From assembly GCF_014518425.1 (NCBI RefSeq), contig NZ_JACVCU010000005.1, positions 434,678 through 498,677 of the forward strand: a stretch of 64,000 nucleotides of DNA, given 5' to 3'. Position 1 is the stretch's first letter; every line of letters begins with the position of its first letter. Shown piece by piece: positions 49,695 through 58,450 of this stretch. The notes under the pieces were generated by a model. That model did not search any database. It was not told the DNA's origin and worked only from the letters and a program-made list of their open reading frames with translations. A program made the position numbers and the translations under genes. The DNA is from Terrabacter sp. MAHUQ-38. Its GTDB lineage: Bacteria; Actinomycetota; Actinomycetes; Actinomycetales; Dermatophilaceae.

Positions 49695-49925
49695 ATGACG
49701 ATGACGACAGCACTGGCACCCGAACTGACCGCTGCTGACCGCTGCGACCGATGTGGGGCTCAGGCCTACATCCGCGCCCGCCTCGTTTCCGGCGGAGAGC
49801 TGCTCTTCTGCGCTCACCACGGTCGGGAGCACCTCCCGGCCCTGAAGGTCAAGGCGATCGACATCCGCGACGAGACGGAACGGCTCAACGAGATCCCGGT
49901 CTCGGCGCCCGTGGACGAGCGCTGA
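49695..49925 (+). CDS. DUF7455 family small zinc-finger-like protein
   Basis: 76 residues with CDRCGAQAYIRARL and a CAHHG segment, giving a Cys-x2-Cys plus Cys-x2-His metal site. The family is near-universal in actinobacteria, usually beside parE/gyrB-type and sigma factor genes. Function unknown. The strong ribosome-binding site suggests high expression. The hrdB/sigA gene that often lies nearby is not in this window. Confidence 0.85.
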   Translation: MTMTTALAPELTAADRCDRCGAQAYIRARLVSGGELLFCAHHGREHLPALKVKAIDIRDETERLNEIPVSAPVDER

Positions 49926-49996
49926 CCCAGCAGACGACTTCCGACCCGGCCCTTTCCTGACCTCGACCCAGACCCCGTACGCCGCCGACGGCCACC

Positions 49997-50485
49997 GTGA
50001 TCACCGCGACGAACGTCATCGTCCTGCTCGCGATGCTCCTGGGAACCGTCGGCATCGTCGTCCCGGTGCTTCCGGGACTGTTGGTGGTCTGGGGTGCGAC
50101 GCTCGTGTGGGCGTTCGAACGTCAGGACGGGCCGGGTTGGCTCGTCTTCGGCGTTGCGACGGTGCTGTATGCCGTGGGCTTCGTGTCGCAGTACCTCGTC
50201 CCCGGGCGTCGGATGAGGTCCGCGGGGGTCCAGGGTGGCGTCGTCGCGGTCGCCCTCGCGGTCGCGGTCGTCGGCTTCTTCGTCGTCCCCGTGGTCGGTG
50301 CGCCCCTCGGCTTCGTCCTCGCCGTCTACCTGATCGAGCGGGTCAAGCACCGCGAGCACGTCGCGGCCCGGCGGGCGACGCTCGAGGCGGTCCGGGCCGT
50401 GGCCCTCAACATCGGCATCGAGCTGGCGACGGCGTTCGCGATCATCGCGACCTGGGCGGCAGCGGTCTACCTGACCCGCCCCTGA
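49997..50485 (+). CDS. DUF456 family membrane protein
   Basis: 162 residues with four hydrophobic segments; the opening NVIVLLAMLLGTVGIVVPVLPG is the DUF456 signature, and the centre has a second GxxxG-rich segment (GVVAVALAVAVVGFFVVPVVGAP). Function unknown. GTG start at 49997, inferred from the start of the first membrane helix. A terminator follows. Confidence 0.82.
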   Translation: MITATNVIVLLAMLLGTVGIVVPVLPGLLVVWGATLVWAFERQDGPGWLVFGVATVLYAVGFVSQYLVPGRRMRSAGVQGGVVAVALAVAVVGFFVVPVVGAPLGFVLAVYLIERVKHREHVAARRATLEAVRAVALNIGIELATAFAIIATWAAAVYLTRP

Positions 50486-50532
50486 CCTGACCGGCGCGCG
50501 ACGGGCGAGACCGTTCGCGGCGCCGCACGAGA

Positions 50533-50560
50533 AGGACCCCGACGAATCCGTCGGGGTCCT
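50533..50560. terminator. Bidirectional terminator hairpin
   Basis: AGGACCCCGACG (50533-50544) and CGTCGGGGTCCT (50549-50560), a perfect 12-bp stem with a 4-nt loop, between the convergent DUF456 and DUF3040 genes. Confidence 0.8.
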
Positions 50561-50576
50561 CGTTCGTCTGGGGTGC

Positions 50577-50975
50577 TCACCACTGGTCGCGGCGGCGCTT
50601 CTCCCAGCGTTCCTCGAGGCGTTCCATGAACGTGCCCTGGCGCGCAGTGCCGGCCTTGGCCTTGCCGGCGCGCGGCTTCGGCGTGCCGTCGGCGTCGACG
50701 GCGGCGAGCTTCGTCTTGGAGGGCGTGATCGCGTAGACGATGCCGGCGACCATGATCGCGAAACCGACCGCACCCAGCCAGATGACGCTGCTCATGGCCG
50801 AGAAGATGACGAGCCCGAGTCCGGCGACGCCTGCGATGACCCCCGCGACGACACGCCCACGCCCCACTCCACGCGAGTTGGTCTTCTGGATCCGCGACGC
50901 GAATCGCGGGTCCTCGGCGTAGAGGGCTTCCTCCATCTGCTGGAGGAGGGCCTCCTCGTGTTCCGAGAGTGCCAC
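50577..50975 (-). CDS. DUF3040 family protein
   Basis: 132 residues. The N-terminus MALSEHEEALLQQMEEALYAEDPRFAS-type signature (VALSEHEEAL) identifies the actinobacterial DUF3040 family. Two membrane helices follow (about 45-65 and 70-88). The tail is charged. Located beside dinB in several actinobacteria. GTG 50975 was chosen because homologues start exactly there. Confidence 0.9.
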   Translation of the reverse strand: MALSEHEEALLQQMEEALYAEDPRFASRIQKTNSRGVGRGRVVAGVIAGVAGLGLVIFSAMSSVIWLGAVGFAIMVAGIVYAITPSKTKLAAVDADGTPKPRAGKAKAGTARQGTFMERLEERWEKRRRDQW

Positions 50976-51048
50976 TCGGCACCTCCCTGTGCGATCTCGA
51001 CTGTGCCCGAATCGTATGTCGGAAACGGCCGACACGGACTTCTTTCCT

Positions 51049-52308
51049 TCAGGATAAGTCGCGCCGCTCCCGTTGGGAACCCGAGGGTCGGTCAGGCATG
51101 AGGCTGGCAGGTCGCACCGAGCCGGCACCGAACCTCGCACTCGCCCGGTCGACCGCGCGGTCGGCCTCACGCCACCCGTGTTCGGGCTCGTCGAGGGTCG
51201 CCTGGATGGGGGCGACGGCCGACGGGACGAGGCCCTCGAGGCGCACTCCGACGAGCCGGATGCGGGCCCGCTGCAGGCCGAGGCGGTCGTAGAGCTCGCG
51301 CGCGGTCGCGAAGATGTCGCGCGAGACGTCGGTGTGGTGGCGCAGGGTCTTGGCGCGGGTGATCGTCGTGAAGTCGGCGAACCGGACCTTGATCGACACG
51401 GTGCGGCCCATCATCCCGGCGGACCGGGCCCGTGCCGCCGTGCGGTCGGACAGGCGCAGCAGCTCGCGGTGGATCCGCACGGGGTCGTCGATGTCGTGGG
51501 CGAAGGTCTCGTCGGCACCGATCGACTTCTCGCGCCGCTCGGGAACGACGGAGCGAGGGTCGCGTCCCCACGCGAGGTCGTGCAGGCTGCGGCCGGCGAC
51601 GTCACCGAGAGCGCGCTGGAGCGTCTCGACCGGGGTGTGGGCGAGGTCGGCGACGGTGCGCAGGCCGAGCCGGTGCAGGTGCTCCTCGGTCTTGTCACCG
51701 ACGCCCCAGATCGCACCGACGGGCAGCTGGTGCAGGAAGGAGACGACCTCGTCGCGCGGCACGACGATGAGTCCGTCGGGCTTGGCCAGGTTGGAGGCGA
51801 GCTTGGCCACGAACTTCGTCGAGGCGACGCCCACCGAGCACGTGATGCCCTGCTCGTCGGCGATGGTGTCGCGCAGCTGCTCCGCGATGTGCGTGGGACG
51901 GCCGAGGCGGCGTACGGCCCCGGAGACGTCGAGGAACGCCTCGTCGAGCGAGAGCGGTTCGACGCTGTCGGTGATCGTGGCGAAGGTCGCCATGACGGCC
52001 TCGGAGATGGCGGCGTAGCGGCGGTGGTCGGGCTCGATGATGACGGCCTGGGGGCAGAGCCGCTGGGCGCGCGCCATCGGCATGGCCGAGGTGACGCCGA
52101 ACGCGCGCGCCTCGTAGGTCGCCGAGAGCACCACCGAGCGGCCGCCCGCTCCGCCGATGATGACGGGCTTGCCGCGCAGGTCGGGACGCGAGATGAGCGA
52201 CGCGGACGCGTAGAAGGCGTCCATGTCTACGTGCAGCACGGTGCACCCGGTGTCGTCGGGTGGCTCGGCGCTCCCTCGCGTCGGGGCGGTGAACTGGCGG
52301 CGGCTCAC
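51049..52308 (-). CDS. dinB: DNA polymerase IV
   Basis: Y-family translesion polymerase, 419 residues. Metal-binding Asp28 (VDMDAFYASA) and Asp122-Glu123 (SLDEAFLDV) are intact; the steric gate aligns with Phe32-Tyr33. A little-finger domain spans about 240-380. The C-terminal tail is basic and I see no canonical QLxLF clamp motif at its end. It follows a methyltransferase gene (45 bp) and dnaE2, so may act with DnaE2 during damage tolerance. Confidence 0.93.
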   Translation of the reverse strand: MSRRQFTAPTRGSAEPPDDTGCTVLHVDMDAFYASASLISRPDLRGKPVIIGGAGGRSVVLSATYEARAFGVTSAMPMARAQRLCPQAVIIEPDHRRYAAISEAVMATFATITDSVEPLSLDEAFLDVSGAVRRLGRPTHIAEQLRDTIADEQGITCSVGVASTKFVAKLASNLAKPDGLIVVPRDEVVSFLHQLPVGAIWGVGDKTEEHLHRLGLRTVADLAHTPVETLQRALGDVAGRSLHDLAWGRDPRSVVPERREKSIGADETFAHDIDDPVRIHRELLRLSDRTAARARSAGMMGRTVSIKVRFADFTTITRAKTLRHHTDVSRDIFATARELYDRLGLQRARIRLVGVRLEGLVPSAVAPIQATLDEPEHGWREADRAVDRASARFGAGSVRPASLMPDRPSGSQRERRDLS

Positions 52309-52353
52309 GGCCGGGCCCCCACGGAGGAGCCCGCCCGGAGACCGGCGACGAGG

Positions 52354-53118
52354 TCAGTCGCGACGGGCGACGACGTGCAGGGCATTGCCGAGCGTCCGGA
52401 GGAACTCGCGGCCGGGACCGGAGACGAGCAGGTCGTCGAGCTCGGCCAGGGCGAGACGGTCGGCCTCCGAGTCGATGAGCGAGGCGGGCACGAGATGACC
52501 GAAGATGTTCGTGCCACGCACGCGGACGTCGGTGAAGCCGGCGTCGGCGAGCAGGGACTCGAGCTGCTCGACGTCGAAGCGGCGCGGCAGCGGGTCGGTG
52601 CTCCCCCATCGCCCGGACGGGTCGACGAGGGCGGTTCGGGCTTGCGTGAACTCACCGGCGATCGCCTTGGCGAAGACGACGGAGAGCCGGCCGGAGACGA
52701 GGAGCGAGAGGACGCCGCCCTCGCCGAGGGCGTTCGCGATGGCGCGGAGCGTCGCCGCGGGGTCGTCGACGAACTCGAGGGTGCCGTGGCAGCACGCCAG
52801 GTCGACGTGGCGTCCGGCGAGGAGTGCATCGAGCGAGTCACCGTCGCCCTGCACCCCGGTGACACGGTCGACGATGCCGGCCTCGCGGGCACGGCGGGCG
52901 AGCGCCGCGAGGGCGTCGGGGCTGGGATCGACCACGGTGACCCGGTGACCGGCCTCGGCGAGCGGGACGGCGACACCGCCGGTGCCTCCCCCGAGGTCGA
53001 GCACCTCGAGGGGACGGCCGAGGCGGGCCCCGCACTCGTCGGCGATGCGACCCACCGCTGAGACCACGGCCGACGGTCGCACCCCTCCACGTCGCTGGGG
53101 TCGCTGCTCGTCAGGCAC
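52354..53118 (-). CDS. SAM-dependent methyltransferase
   Basis: 254-residue class I methyltransferase with SAM motif I (VLDLGGGTGGVAVPLAEAG, about 38-56), the acidic post-I residue (VVDPSPDAL) and motif IV region. No family-specific substrate feature. The GTG start at 53118 is separated by 64 bp from the dnaE2 stop. A TAGGGT box (53179-53184) and a 5' leader with three GTGGTT repeats lie in that gap, so it can be transcribed apart from dnaE2. Confidence 0.85.
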   Translation of the reverse strand: MPDEQRPQRRGGVRPSAVVSAVGRIADECGARLGRPLEVLDLGGGTGGVAVPLAEAGHRVTVVDPSPDALAALARRAREAGIVDRVTGVQGDGDSLDALLAGRHVDLACCHGTLEFVDDPAATLRAIANALGEGGVLSLLVSGRLSVVFAKAIAGEFTQARTALVDPSGRWGSTDPLPRRFDVEQLESLLADAGFTDVRVRGTNIFGHLVPASLIDSEADRLALAELDDLLVSGPGREFLRTLGNALHVVARRD

Positions 53119-53138
53119 GGGGTCCTCCGTCTGGGAAC

Positions 53139-53184
53139 GTGGTTCGCGTGGTTGCGCATGTGGTTCGTGTGCGTCCTCACCCTA
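53139..53184 (-). promoter_or_regulatory. Internal promoter and repeat-bearing leader before the methyltransferase gene
   Basis: TAGGGT on the minus strand (53179-53184) overlaps the dnaE2 stop. The predicted leader carries three copies of AACCAC (plus-strand GTGGTT at 53139, 53148 and 53160). Separate expression of methyltransferase-dinB is thus possible. Confidence 0.35.
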
Positions 53185-56100
53185 GTGCCCCGAGCTTCCC
53201 GGGCTCGCGTGCCACAGCTTGCGTGGCGGACCGCCCACCGTGTCGTTGGGGATGAGTCCGCTCGTCGCGCGCGGCCCCCTCACGTCGTCACCGGCCGGCT
53301 TGATGTCGGCGTACGGGGACTGCTTGAAGCCGGACGCGTGGACGAGCACGCGCCGGCCGTCGGGCCCCTCGCCCACTCCGGGCATCGCGCCGTCGGGGCG
53401 GGCGAGCGCGGAGGCGCGTTCCCACGCGGCCCGATCGGCGGCGTCGAGCGCGTCGCTCACGGCGTTGATGCCACCGGAGGTCCACGCCTCCTGGAGCGCA
53501 CTCAGCTCCCACGCGCCGGTGGCGCGGATGGACACGCCTCGGGGACCGGTGCGACGGACCAGCCCACGGCAGAGCAGCAGCCACGAGTGGAAGACGGTGG
53601 CGGCATACGGCCCCTGGACGTCCTCGAAGAAGGTGAGGTCGGCCGGTCCGGTGGCGTCGTCGAGCGTCAGGAAGACGACGCGGTGGCCGCTGCGGATGGG
53701 TGGGGTCTGGGTGGCGACCTTGACCCCGGCGACCCAGACCTCGCGTCCGCTGCGGCCCGAGAGGAGGTCGCGCGCCCGGGTCACGCCGAGCGCGTCGAGG
53801 AGCGGGGCGTAGAAGTCGACGACGTGACCGCTCGCGTCGAGTCCGAGCACCTCGAGCTCTGCTCGGACCCGCTCGGGCCCGGTCATCTCGGGCAGCCCGC
53901 TCGTCGCCGACAGCCGGGGCGTGTCGCCGAGGTCGAGGGTCAGCTGGGTCGCGACGTGCTCGGGAGCCCCGGCGGAGGCCTGTGACTGCGCGGCGGCGAG
54001 GGCGCGGATGTCGCCGGTCGCCGACACCGACGTGACTCGCCCTCGCGACGAAGCCGACCCGGACGAGCGGCTCGCCGCCGAGACGCGCTGGGACGACCGG
54101 CGCGACGACCGCTGCGACGCCGACCAGCGGTCGAGCTCGGCGACGTGGAGCAGCAGGTCGCGTCGGGTGACCCGTCCGCGACGGCCGAGGCCGTTGCGTG
54201 ACCGCCCCACGACCCCCGTGCCGCTCTCGTCGAGACGGGACGGGCCACCCAGGTCGATGTCGTGGAGGGAGTCGAACCCACCTGCGAGCACGAGCTTCTC
54301 GGCGACCGGCCGGGACACGTGGGCGCGCTGCCAGAAGTCGGAGAGGCTGGAGTACGGCTGACCGGCCACGATCTGTGCGACCTCGGCCTCGCTGATGCCG
54401 TGGACGTCGGCGAGCGAGAGCCGGATCGCCTCGGTGCCGTCCTCGGTGCGCTCGAAGCGGTAGGTGCCGGTGGAGACGTTGACGTCGAGCCCGAGGACGG
54501 CGATGCCGAAGGTGCGGGCGTCGTCGAGGATGAGCCGCTTGGGGTACATGCCGGGGTCGTGCGTCAGCACCCCGGCGAGGAAGGCCGCCGGGTGGTGCGC
54601 CTTGAGCCAGGCCGACTGGTAGGTCGGCAGCGCGAACGCGGCCGCGTGCGCCTTGCAGAAGCCGAACGACGCGAAGGCCTTGAGGACGTCCCAGATCTTG
54701 TCGGCGACATCGGGGGCGTAGCCACGGTCACGTGCCGCGCGCCGCCACCAGTGCTCGATCTGCCGCTGCCCGTCGGGCGTGCCGAGCGCGCGGCGCACCT
54801 CGTCGGCCTGCGCGAGGGTCACGCCGGTCGTCTCGGCGACGATCATGAGCACCTGCTCGTGGAAGACGACGACACCCTCGGTCTCCTCGAGCGCCGGGAC
54901 GAGCGTCGGGTGCAGGTAGGAGGGGTCCTTCCAGCCCTGCCTCGCGTTGAGGAACGGGATGATCATGTCGCTCTTGACGGGGCCGGGCCGGAAGAGCGAG
55001 ATGTCGATGATGAGGTCCTCGAAGGTGCGCGGCCCGAACTTGCCGATGAGCTCGCGCTGCCCCGGGCTCTCGATCTGGAAGCATCCGAGCGTCTTCGTCG
55101 AGCGGACCAGCTCGAAGGTCGGCTCGTCGTCGAAGGGCACCTGGGTCTCGTCGTCGAGGTCGATGCACACGCCATCGACGCGTTCGACCTCGTCGATCGC
55201 GTGCGCCATCGCCGACTGCATGCGGATGCCGAGGACGTCGAGCTTGAGCAGTCCCATCTCCTCGACGTCGTCCTTGTCGAACTGGCTCATCGGGAAGCCG
55301 AGCCAGCTCGCCTCGACGGGCGTGCGGTCGAGCAGGACGGAGTCGGACAGCACGACGCCGCAGGGGTGCAGCGCGATGTGCCGGGGCAGCCCGTCGAGCC
55401 GCTCGACGATGTCGAACATCAGCTGCAGGCGCGGCACGTCGAGGCCGCTCGCGCGCAGCTCGGGAAGCTCGGCCAGGGCGCTGCGCACATTGCGGGCAGC
55501 GATGTGCGGGAAGGCCTTGGCCATCGCGTCGATCTCTGGTGGCGGCAACCCGAGCGCCGCGCCGGCATCGCGGATCGCGTGGCGCACCCGGTAGGTGTCC
55601 ATCATCGAGACGCACGTGACCCGCTCGCCACCGAAGTGGTCGAGGATGCGTTCGTAGATCTCGGTGCGGCGGGCCGACTCGACGTCGATGTCGATGTCGG
55701 GCAGCTCGGCGCGCAGCGGTGAGCAGAACCGCTCCATGAGCAGCCCGTGGCGCATCGGGTCGACACCGGAGATGCCGAGGAGGTAGTTGACGAGCGAGCC
55801 CGCCCCCGAGCCGCGGGCCGCGACCCGCACCCCCATCTCGCGGATGAGGTCGCAGACCTGCGCGACGGTGAGGAAGTACGTCGCGTAGCCGAGCGTCTCG
55901 ATGACGCCGAGCTCGTCCTCGAGCCGGTCGCTGACGGCACCGAGCTCGCTGCCGGTGCGGCCCGGGTATCGGGTCGGGATCGACTCGCGGCACCGGCGCG
56001 CGAGGACGTGGTGCGGATTGGTGCCGGGCCGGATGCCGAGCACGCCGGGCTCGGGCAGGTGCACCGAGCCGATGCCGAGGTCGGCGCGCGGGTCCTGGAT

Positions 56101-57144
56101 GCACTCGGTCGCAAGGGCCGTGGTGCGGGCGAGCAGCTCACGCGCCTGCTCGCGGGCGAGCGGCCCGCCGCCGACGAGGCCGGGACCCGAGACCTGCACG
56201 ACGTCGAGCGCGAGCGCGTGCATGAGCGGAGTGGGCGAGAGGTGCCCGGCCGTCGTGACGCGGTCGAGGTGGCGCTCGTCGAGCGCGACGAGCCGGCGCG
56301 CCGCGTCGAGGACGTCGATGACCGCGGCGTCCTGCGGGTCGACGTGGCGCACCGCGGCGGTGATGATGCTCGGCACGCCGACCTCCCGCGCAAGGGCGAG
56401 CATGCGCCCGGCCTGCCCCAGGCTGCCGGGAAGGTGCTCGGGCCCGCCGTGGCAGACGACCTCGACGACGACACCCCCGCGCGGGAGCAGCGCGACCCAA
56501 CGCTCGAGCGCGGCCCGCGCCCGGTCGCGCCGCTTGGCGAGGACGGCGCGGCCGACATCGGAGTCGGGTCCGAGGAGAACGACGAGCCGGGCGGGCCCGG
56601 CTTCGCTGCCCGAGCTGCCCGAGCTGCCCGAGCTGCCCGTCGAACCCTCGGGAGCCGGGTCGGTGCGCGGGCGCGCGTGCTCCGCGACGAGGCTCGCGGT
56701 CGTGACGGGGTTGCCGCGCTCGCCACGCAGGTGGGTCGCGGTGACGAGACGGCAGAGCGCAGCCCACCCCTCACCGGGGGCCAGGGCCAGGTCGGCGGTG
56801 CTGCCGCGAGCCAGCACGGTGACGCGCGGCAGCCGCGGGTCGACGAGCGCGCCTCCGCGCACCGGGGTGCGCAGGCGCCCCCGGGGTCGTTCGGGGTGCT
56901 CGGGGCCGAGGGCGAGATCGACGCCGAGGACCGGGGCGACGTCGTGCTCCATGCAGGACCGGACGAACTTCACTGCGCCGTAGAGCCCGTCGCGGTCGGT
57001 GAGGGCGAGCGCGGGCTGTCCGAAGGCTGCCGCCCGTTCGACGAGCTGGTGAGGCTTGGCCGTGCCGTAGCGCATGGAGTATCCGGACGCGACGTGCAGG
57101 TGCACGAAGCCCTCGCCGCCATGGGTGGAAGAAGGAGTCGCCAT
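53182..57144 (-). CDS. dnaE2: Error-prone DNA polymerase III alpha subunit
   Basis: C-family polymerase used in damage tolerance and mutagenesis. 1320 residues: PHP domain (VHLHVASGYSMRYG), catalytic aspartates in LPDIDIDVES (Asp483, Asp485, Asp487), further palm motif LLKLDVLGI, helix-hairpin-helix and a C-terminal OB domain. Unusual: a STGSSGSSGSSGS insertion (168-180) within the PHP region, a Ser/Arg-rich linker (1008-1042), and QLTLDL at 1067-1072, which fits the beta-clamp hexapeptide QLxLxL. Mycobacterial DnaE2 is recruited to the clamp through ImuB, which is absent here. Last gene of a LexA-type operon with DUF6504 and HEPN. Confidence 0.93.
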   Translation of the reverse strand: MATPSSTHGGEGFVHLHVASGYSMRYGTAKPHQLVERAAAFGQPALALTDRDGLYGAVKFVRSCMEHDVAPVLGVDLALGPEHPERPRGRLRTPVRGGALVDPRLPRVTVLARGSTADLALAPGEGWAALCRLVTATHLRGERGNPVTTASLVAEHARPRTDPAPEGSTGSSGSSGSSGSEAGPARLVVLLGPDSDVGRAVLAKRRDRARAALERWVALLPRGGVVVEVVCHGGPEHLPGSLGQAGRMLALAREVGVPSIITAAVRHVDPQDAAVIDVLDAARRLVALDERHLDRVTTAGHLSPTPLMHALALDVVQVSGPGLVGGGPLAREQARELLARTTALATECIQDPRADLGIGSVHLPEPGVLGIRPGTNPHHVLARRCRESIPTRYPGRTGSELGAVSDRLEDELGVIETLGYATYFLTVAQVCDLIREMGVRVAARGSGAGSLVNYLLGISGVDPMRHGLLMERFCSPLRAELPDIDIDVESARRTEIYERILDHFGGERVTCVSMMDTYRVRHAIRDAGAALGLPPPEIDAMAKAFPHIAARNVRSALAELPELRASGLDVPRLQLMFDIVERLDGLPRHIALHPCGVVLSDSVLLDRTPVEASWLGFPMSQFDKDDVEEMGLLKLDVLGIRMQSAMAHAIDEVERVDGVCIDLDDETQVPFDDEPTFELVRSTKTLGCFQIESPGQRELIGKFGPRTFEDLIIDISLFRPGPVKSDMIIPFLNARQGWKDPSYLHPTLVPALEETEGVVVFHEQVLMIVAETTGVTLAQADEVRRALGTPDGQRQIEHWWRRAARDRGYAPDVADKIWDVLKAFASFGFCKAHAAAFALPTYQSAWLKAHHPAAFLAGVLTHDPGMYPKRLILDDARTFGIAVLGLDVNVSTGTYRFERTEDGTEAIRLSLADVHGISEAEVAQIVAGQPYSSLSDFWQRAHVSRPVAEKLVLAGGFDSLHDIDLGGPSRLDESGTGVVGRSRNGLGRRGRVTRRDLLLHVAELDRWSASQRSSRRSSQRVSAASRSSGSASSRGRVTSVSATGDIRALAAAQSQASAGAPEHVATQLTLDLGDTPRLSATSGLPEMTGPERVRAELEVLGLDASGHVVDFYAPLLDALGVTRARDLLSGRSGREVWVAGVKVATQTPPIRSGHRVVFLTLDDATGPADLTFFEDVQGPYAATVFHSWLLLCRGLVRRTGPRGVSIRATGAWELSALQEAWTSGGINAVSDALDAADRAAWERASALARPDGAMPGVGEGPDGRRVLVHASGFKQSPYADIKPAGDDVRGPRATSGLIPNDTVGGPPRKLWHASPGSSGH

Positions 57145-57150
57145 AACTGC

Positions 57151-57600
57151 TCAGCCCCCGCTCGCCCGGCTCCTCGAGACAGGGGTGATCGACTGCGGCA
57201 GCGGGATCGTCAGCGGCACGCCGAGCTGGTCCTGGACGATCTCGAGGAACATCTCAGCCTGGCGCAGCAGGTCGTCGGCCTCGCGGGCGCTGATGTGGCC
57301 GCCCCGGTCGACGACTGACCTGTGGGCCGAGCACGCCGCGAAGAAGGCAGCCCACTCCCCCAGCTCGGGCGCGACCCCGGGGAGCACCTGCCAGACGCTG
57401 CGCGGCCGTGAGCGCGGGGACGGGACGGTGCGAGCGGCGACGAGGGCCGCAGCAGCCCTCAGGGCACCGAGGTGGGCGTCGCGGTAGCGCTCCGAGGCGT
57501 CACTCGTGCGGCACGCGGTCTCGAGCGTGGCGCGCCCACGCTCGAGCAGGTCGAGCACGGCGACCGAAACAGGTGGACGACGCAGGTGGGCGGCGGTCAC
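57151..57600 (-). CDS. SAV_6107-type HEPN domain protein
   Basis: 149 residues, predicted all-alpha HEPN fold (VAVLDLLERGRATLETACRT, then RDAHLGALRAAAALVA). HEPN proteins include RNases and nucleotide-binding toxins, but the typical RNase signature R-x4-6-H is not clear, so activity is uncertain. Located 6 bp before dnaE2 in a LexA-type operon; this association recurs in actinobacteria. GTG start at 57600. Confidence 0.8.
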   Translation of the reverse strand: MTAAHLRRPPVSVAVLDLLERGRATLETACRTSDASERYRDAHLGALRAAAALVAARTVPSPRSRPRSVWQVLPGVAPELGEWAAFFAACSAHRSVVDRGGHISAREADDLLRQAEMFLEIVQDQLGVPLTIPLPQSITPVSRSRASGG

Positions 57601-57624
57601 GGTGGTCTCCTCTCTTCTCCGGTG

Positions 57625-57966
57625 TCAGTCGGCTACCCGCACGAGCGACCACCGGTCGCCGCGTGGGGACTCGTCGTGGGCGAGGTCGTAGACCCCGGGC
57701 GCGAAGGACCACCCCGGGCTCGCCTCGACCCTCCAGACGTGCTGCTCGCTCGCGGCCGCGACGAGCGTCTCGCCTGGGCGCACCTGCGCCTCGTCGGCGT
57801 CGAGCGCGTCGTGCCACCAGGCCCGCCGTTCGCGCCACTGGGCGAGGATGCCGCGCACGACGTAGAGCCGGCCGCGCCAGATGAACGCCTCGGGCGGCGG
57901 CCCGGCAGCGGACTGCTCCCTCTCCCGCACTCTCACCTGCACGGAATCACTGAACCTACGCACCAC
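57625..57966 (-). CDS. DUF6504 family protein
   Basis: 113 residues starting VVRRFSDSVQV, with Trp-rich beta strands (FIWRGRLYVVRGILAQWRER). This small actinobacterial family is found beside dnaE2 and imuB genes. Function unknown. The GTG at 57966 has GAGGGAG 8 nt upstream, and the LexA-type box is 110 bp further up. The longer frame to 58098 would read through the LexA box and is rejected. It is the first gene of the SOS operon. Confidence 0.8.
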   Translation of the reverse strand: MVRRFSDSVQVRVREREQSAAGPPPEAFIWRGRLYVVRGILAQWRERRAWWHDALDADEAQVRPGETLVAAASEQHVWRVEASPGWSFAPGVYDLAHDESPRGDRWSLVRVAD

Positions 57967-58075
57967 GACACGTCTCCCTCGGACACGTCGAGGCCGGACA
58001 TCACGACCCAGACCACCCGCGCCCCACACGAGCAGCCCGACACCAACCGACGACTGGGCTGAACTGAACCAACAT

Positions 58076-58091
58076 TCGAACATTTGTTCGA
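58076..58091. promoter_or_regulatory. LexA-type SOS box
   Basis: TCGAACATTTGTTCGA has perfect TCGAAC and GTTCGA half-sites separated by 4 bp, the actinobacterial LexA consensus. It lies 110 bp upstream of the DUF6504-HEPN-dnaE2 operon and indicates DNA-damage induction. Confidence 0.9.
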
Positions 58092-58181
58092 TCCCCAAAG
58101 CCTAACCCCTGCCGCCGACAGCCTGTCAAGACGTCCGGGACCGACCTGACGGCCACCCGTTCCGTGCCAGGTTCCGGTGAA

Positions 58182-58201
58182 CCTGAGTACCGGTGCTCAG
58201 G
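58182..58201. promoter_or_regulatory. 20-bp inverted repeat upstream of DUF4126 gene
   Basis: CCTGAG and CTCAGG flank TACCGGTG; only one position breaks perfect symmetry (T/G). It lies about 250 bp before the DUF4126 start and could be an operator. Confidence 0.35.
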
Positions 58202-58450
58202 CCTGTCCCCGTAGCCCTCGGCAGAGTTGGGCTGCGGGTTCGGTCCGCGAACGGAGGGGTGCAGGGGTCCCGTCCGCTCACGGATCGGACCCGTTCCGCT
58301 GCCGTGAGGCGTCCGGGAGCACCTGGCGCGCCCCGTTGCACCACCCCCGGGAATGCGGGAGCGTCAGAAGCGTTGGACCTGTGCTCGGCCGTCCGGCCGG
58401 CAGCAGACGCACCGGCGCACCCGCGACCGGCGCGCGACCGAAGGAGTGTC

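Larger units (their letters stand above)
57967..58450. other. Divergent intergenic region between SOS operon and DUF4126 gene
   Basis: 484 bp without a gene. It holds the LexA-type box (58076-58091), the inverted repeat 58182-58201 and the DUF4126 leader. Two short open frames across it show no protein-like features. Confidence 0.55.
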
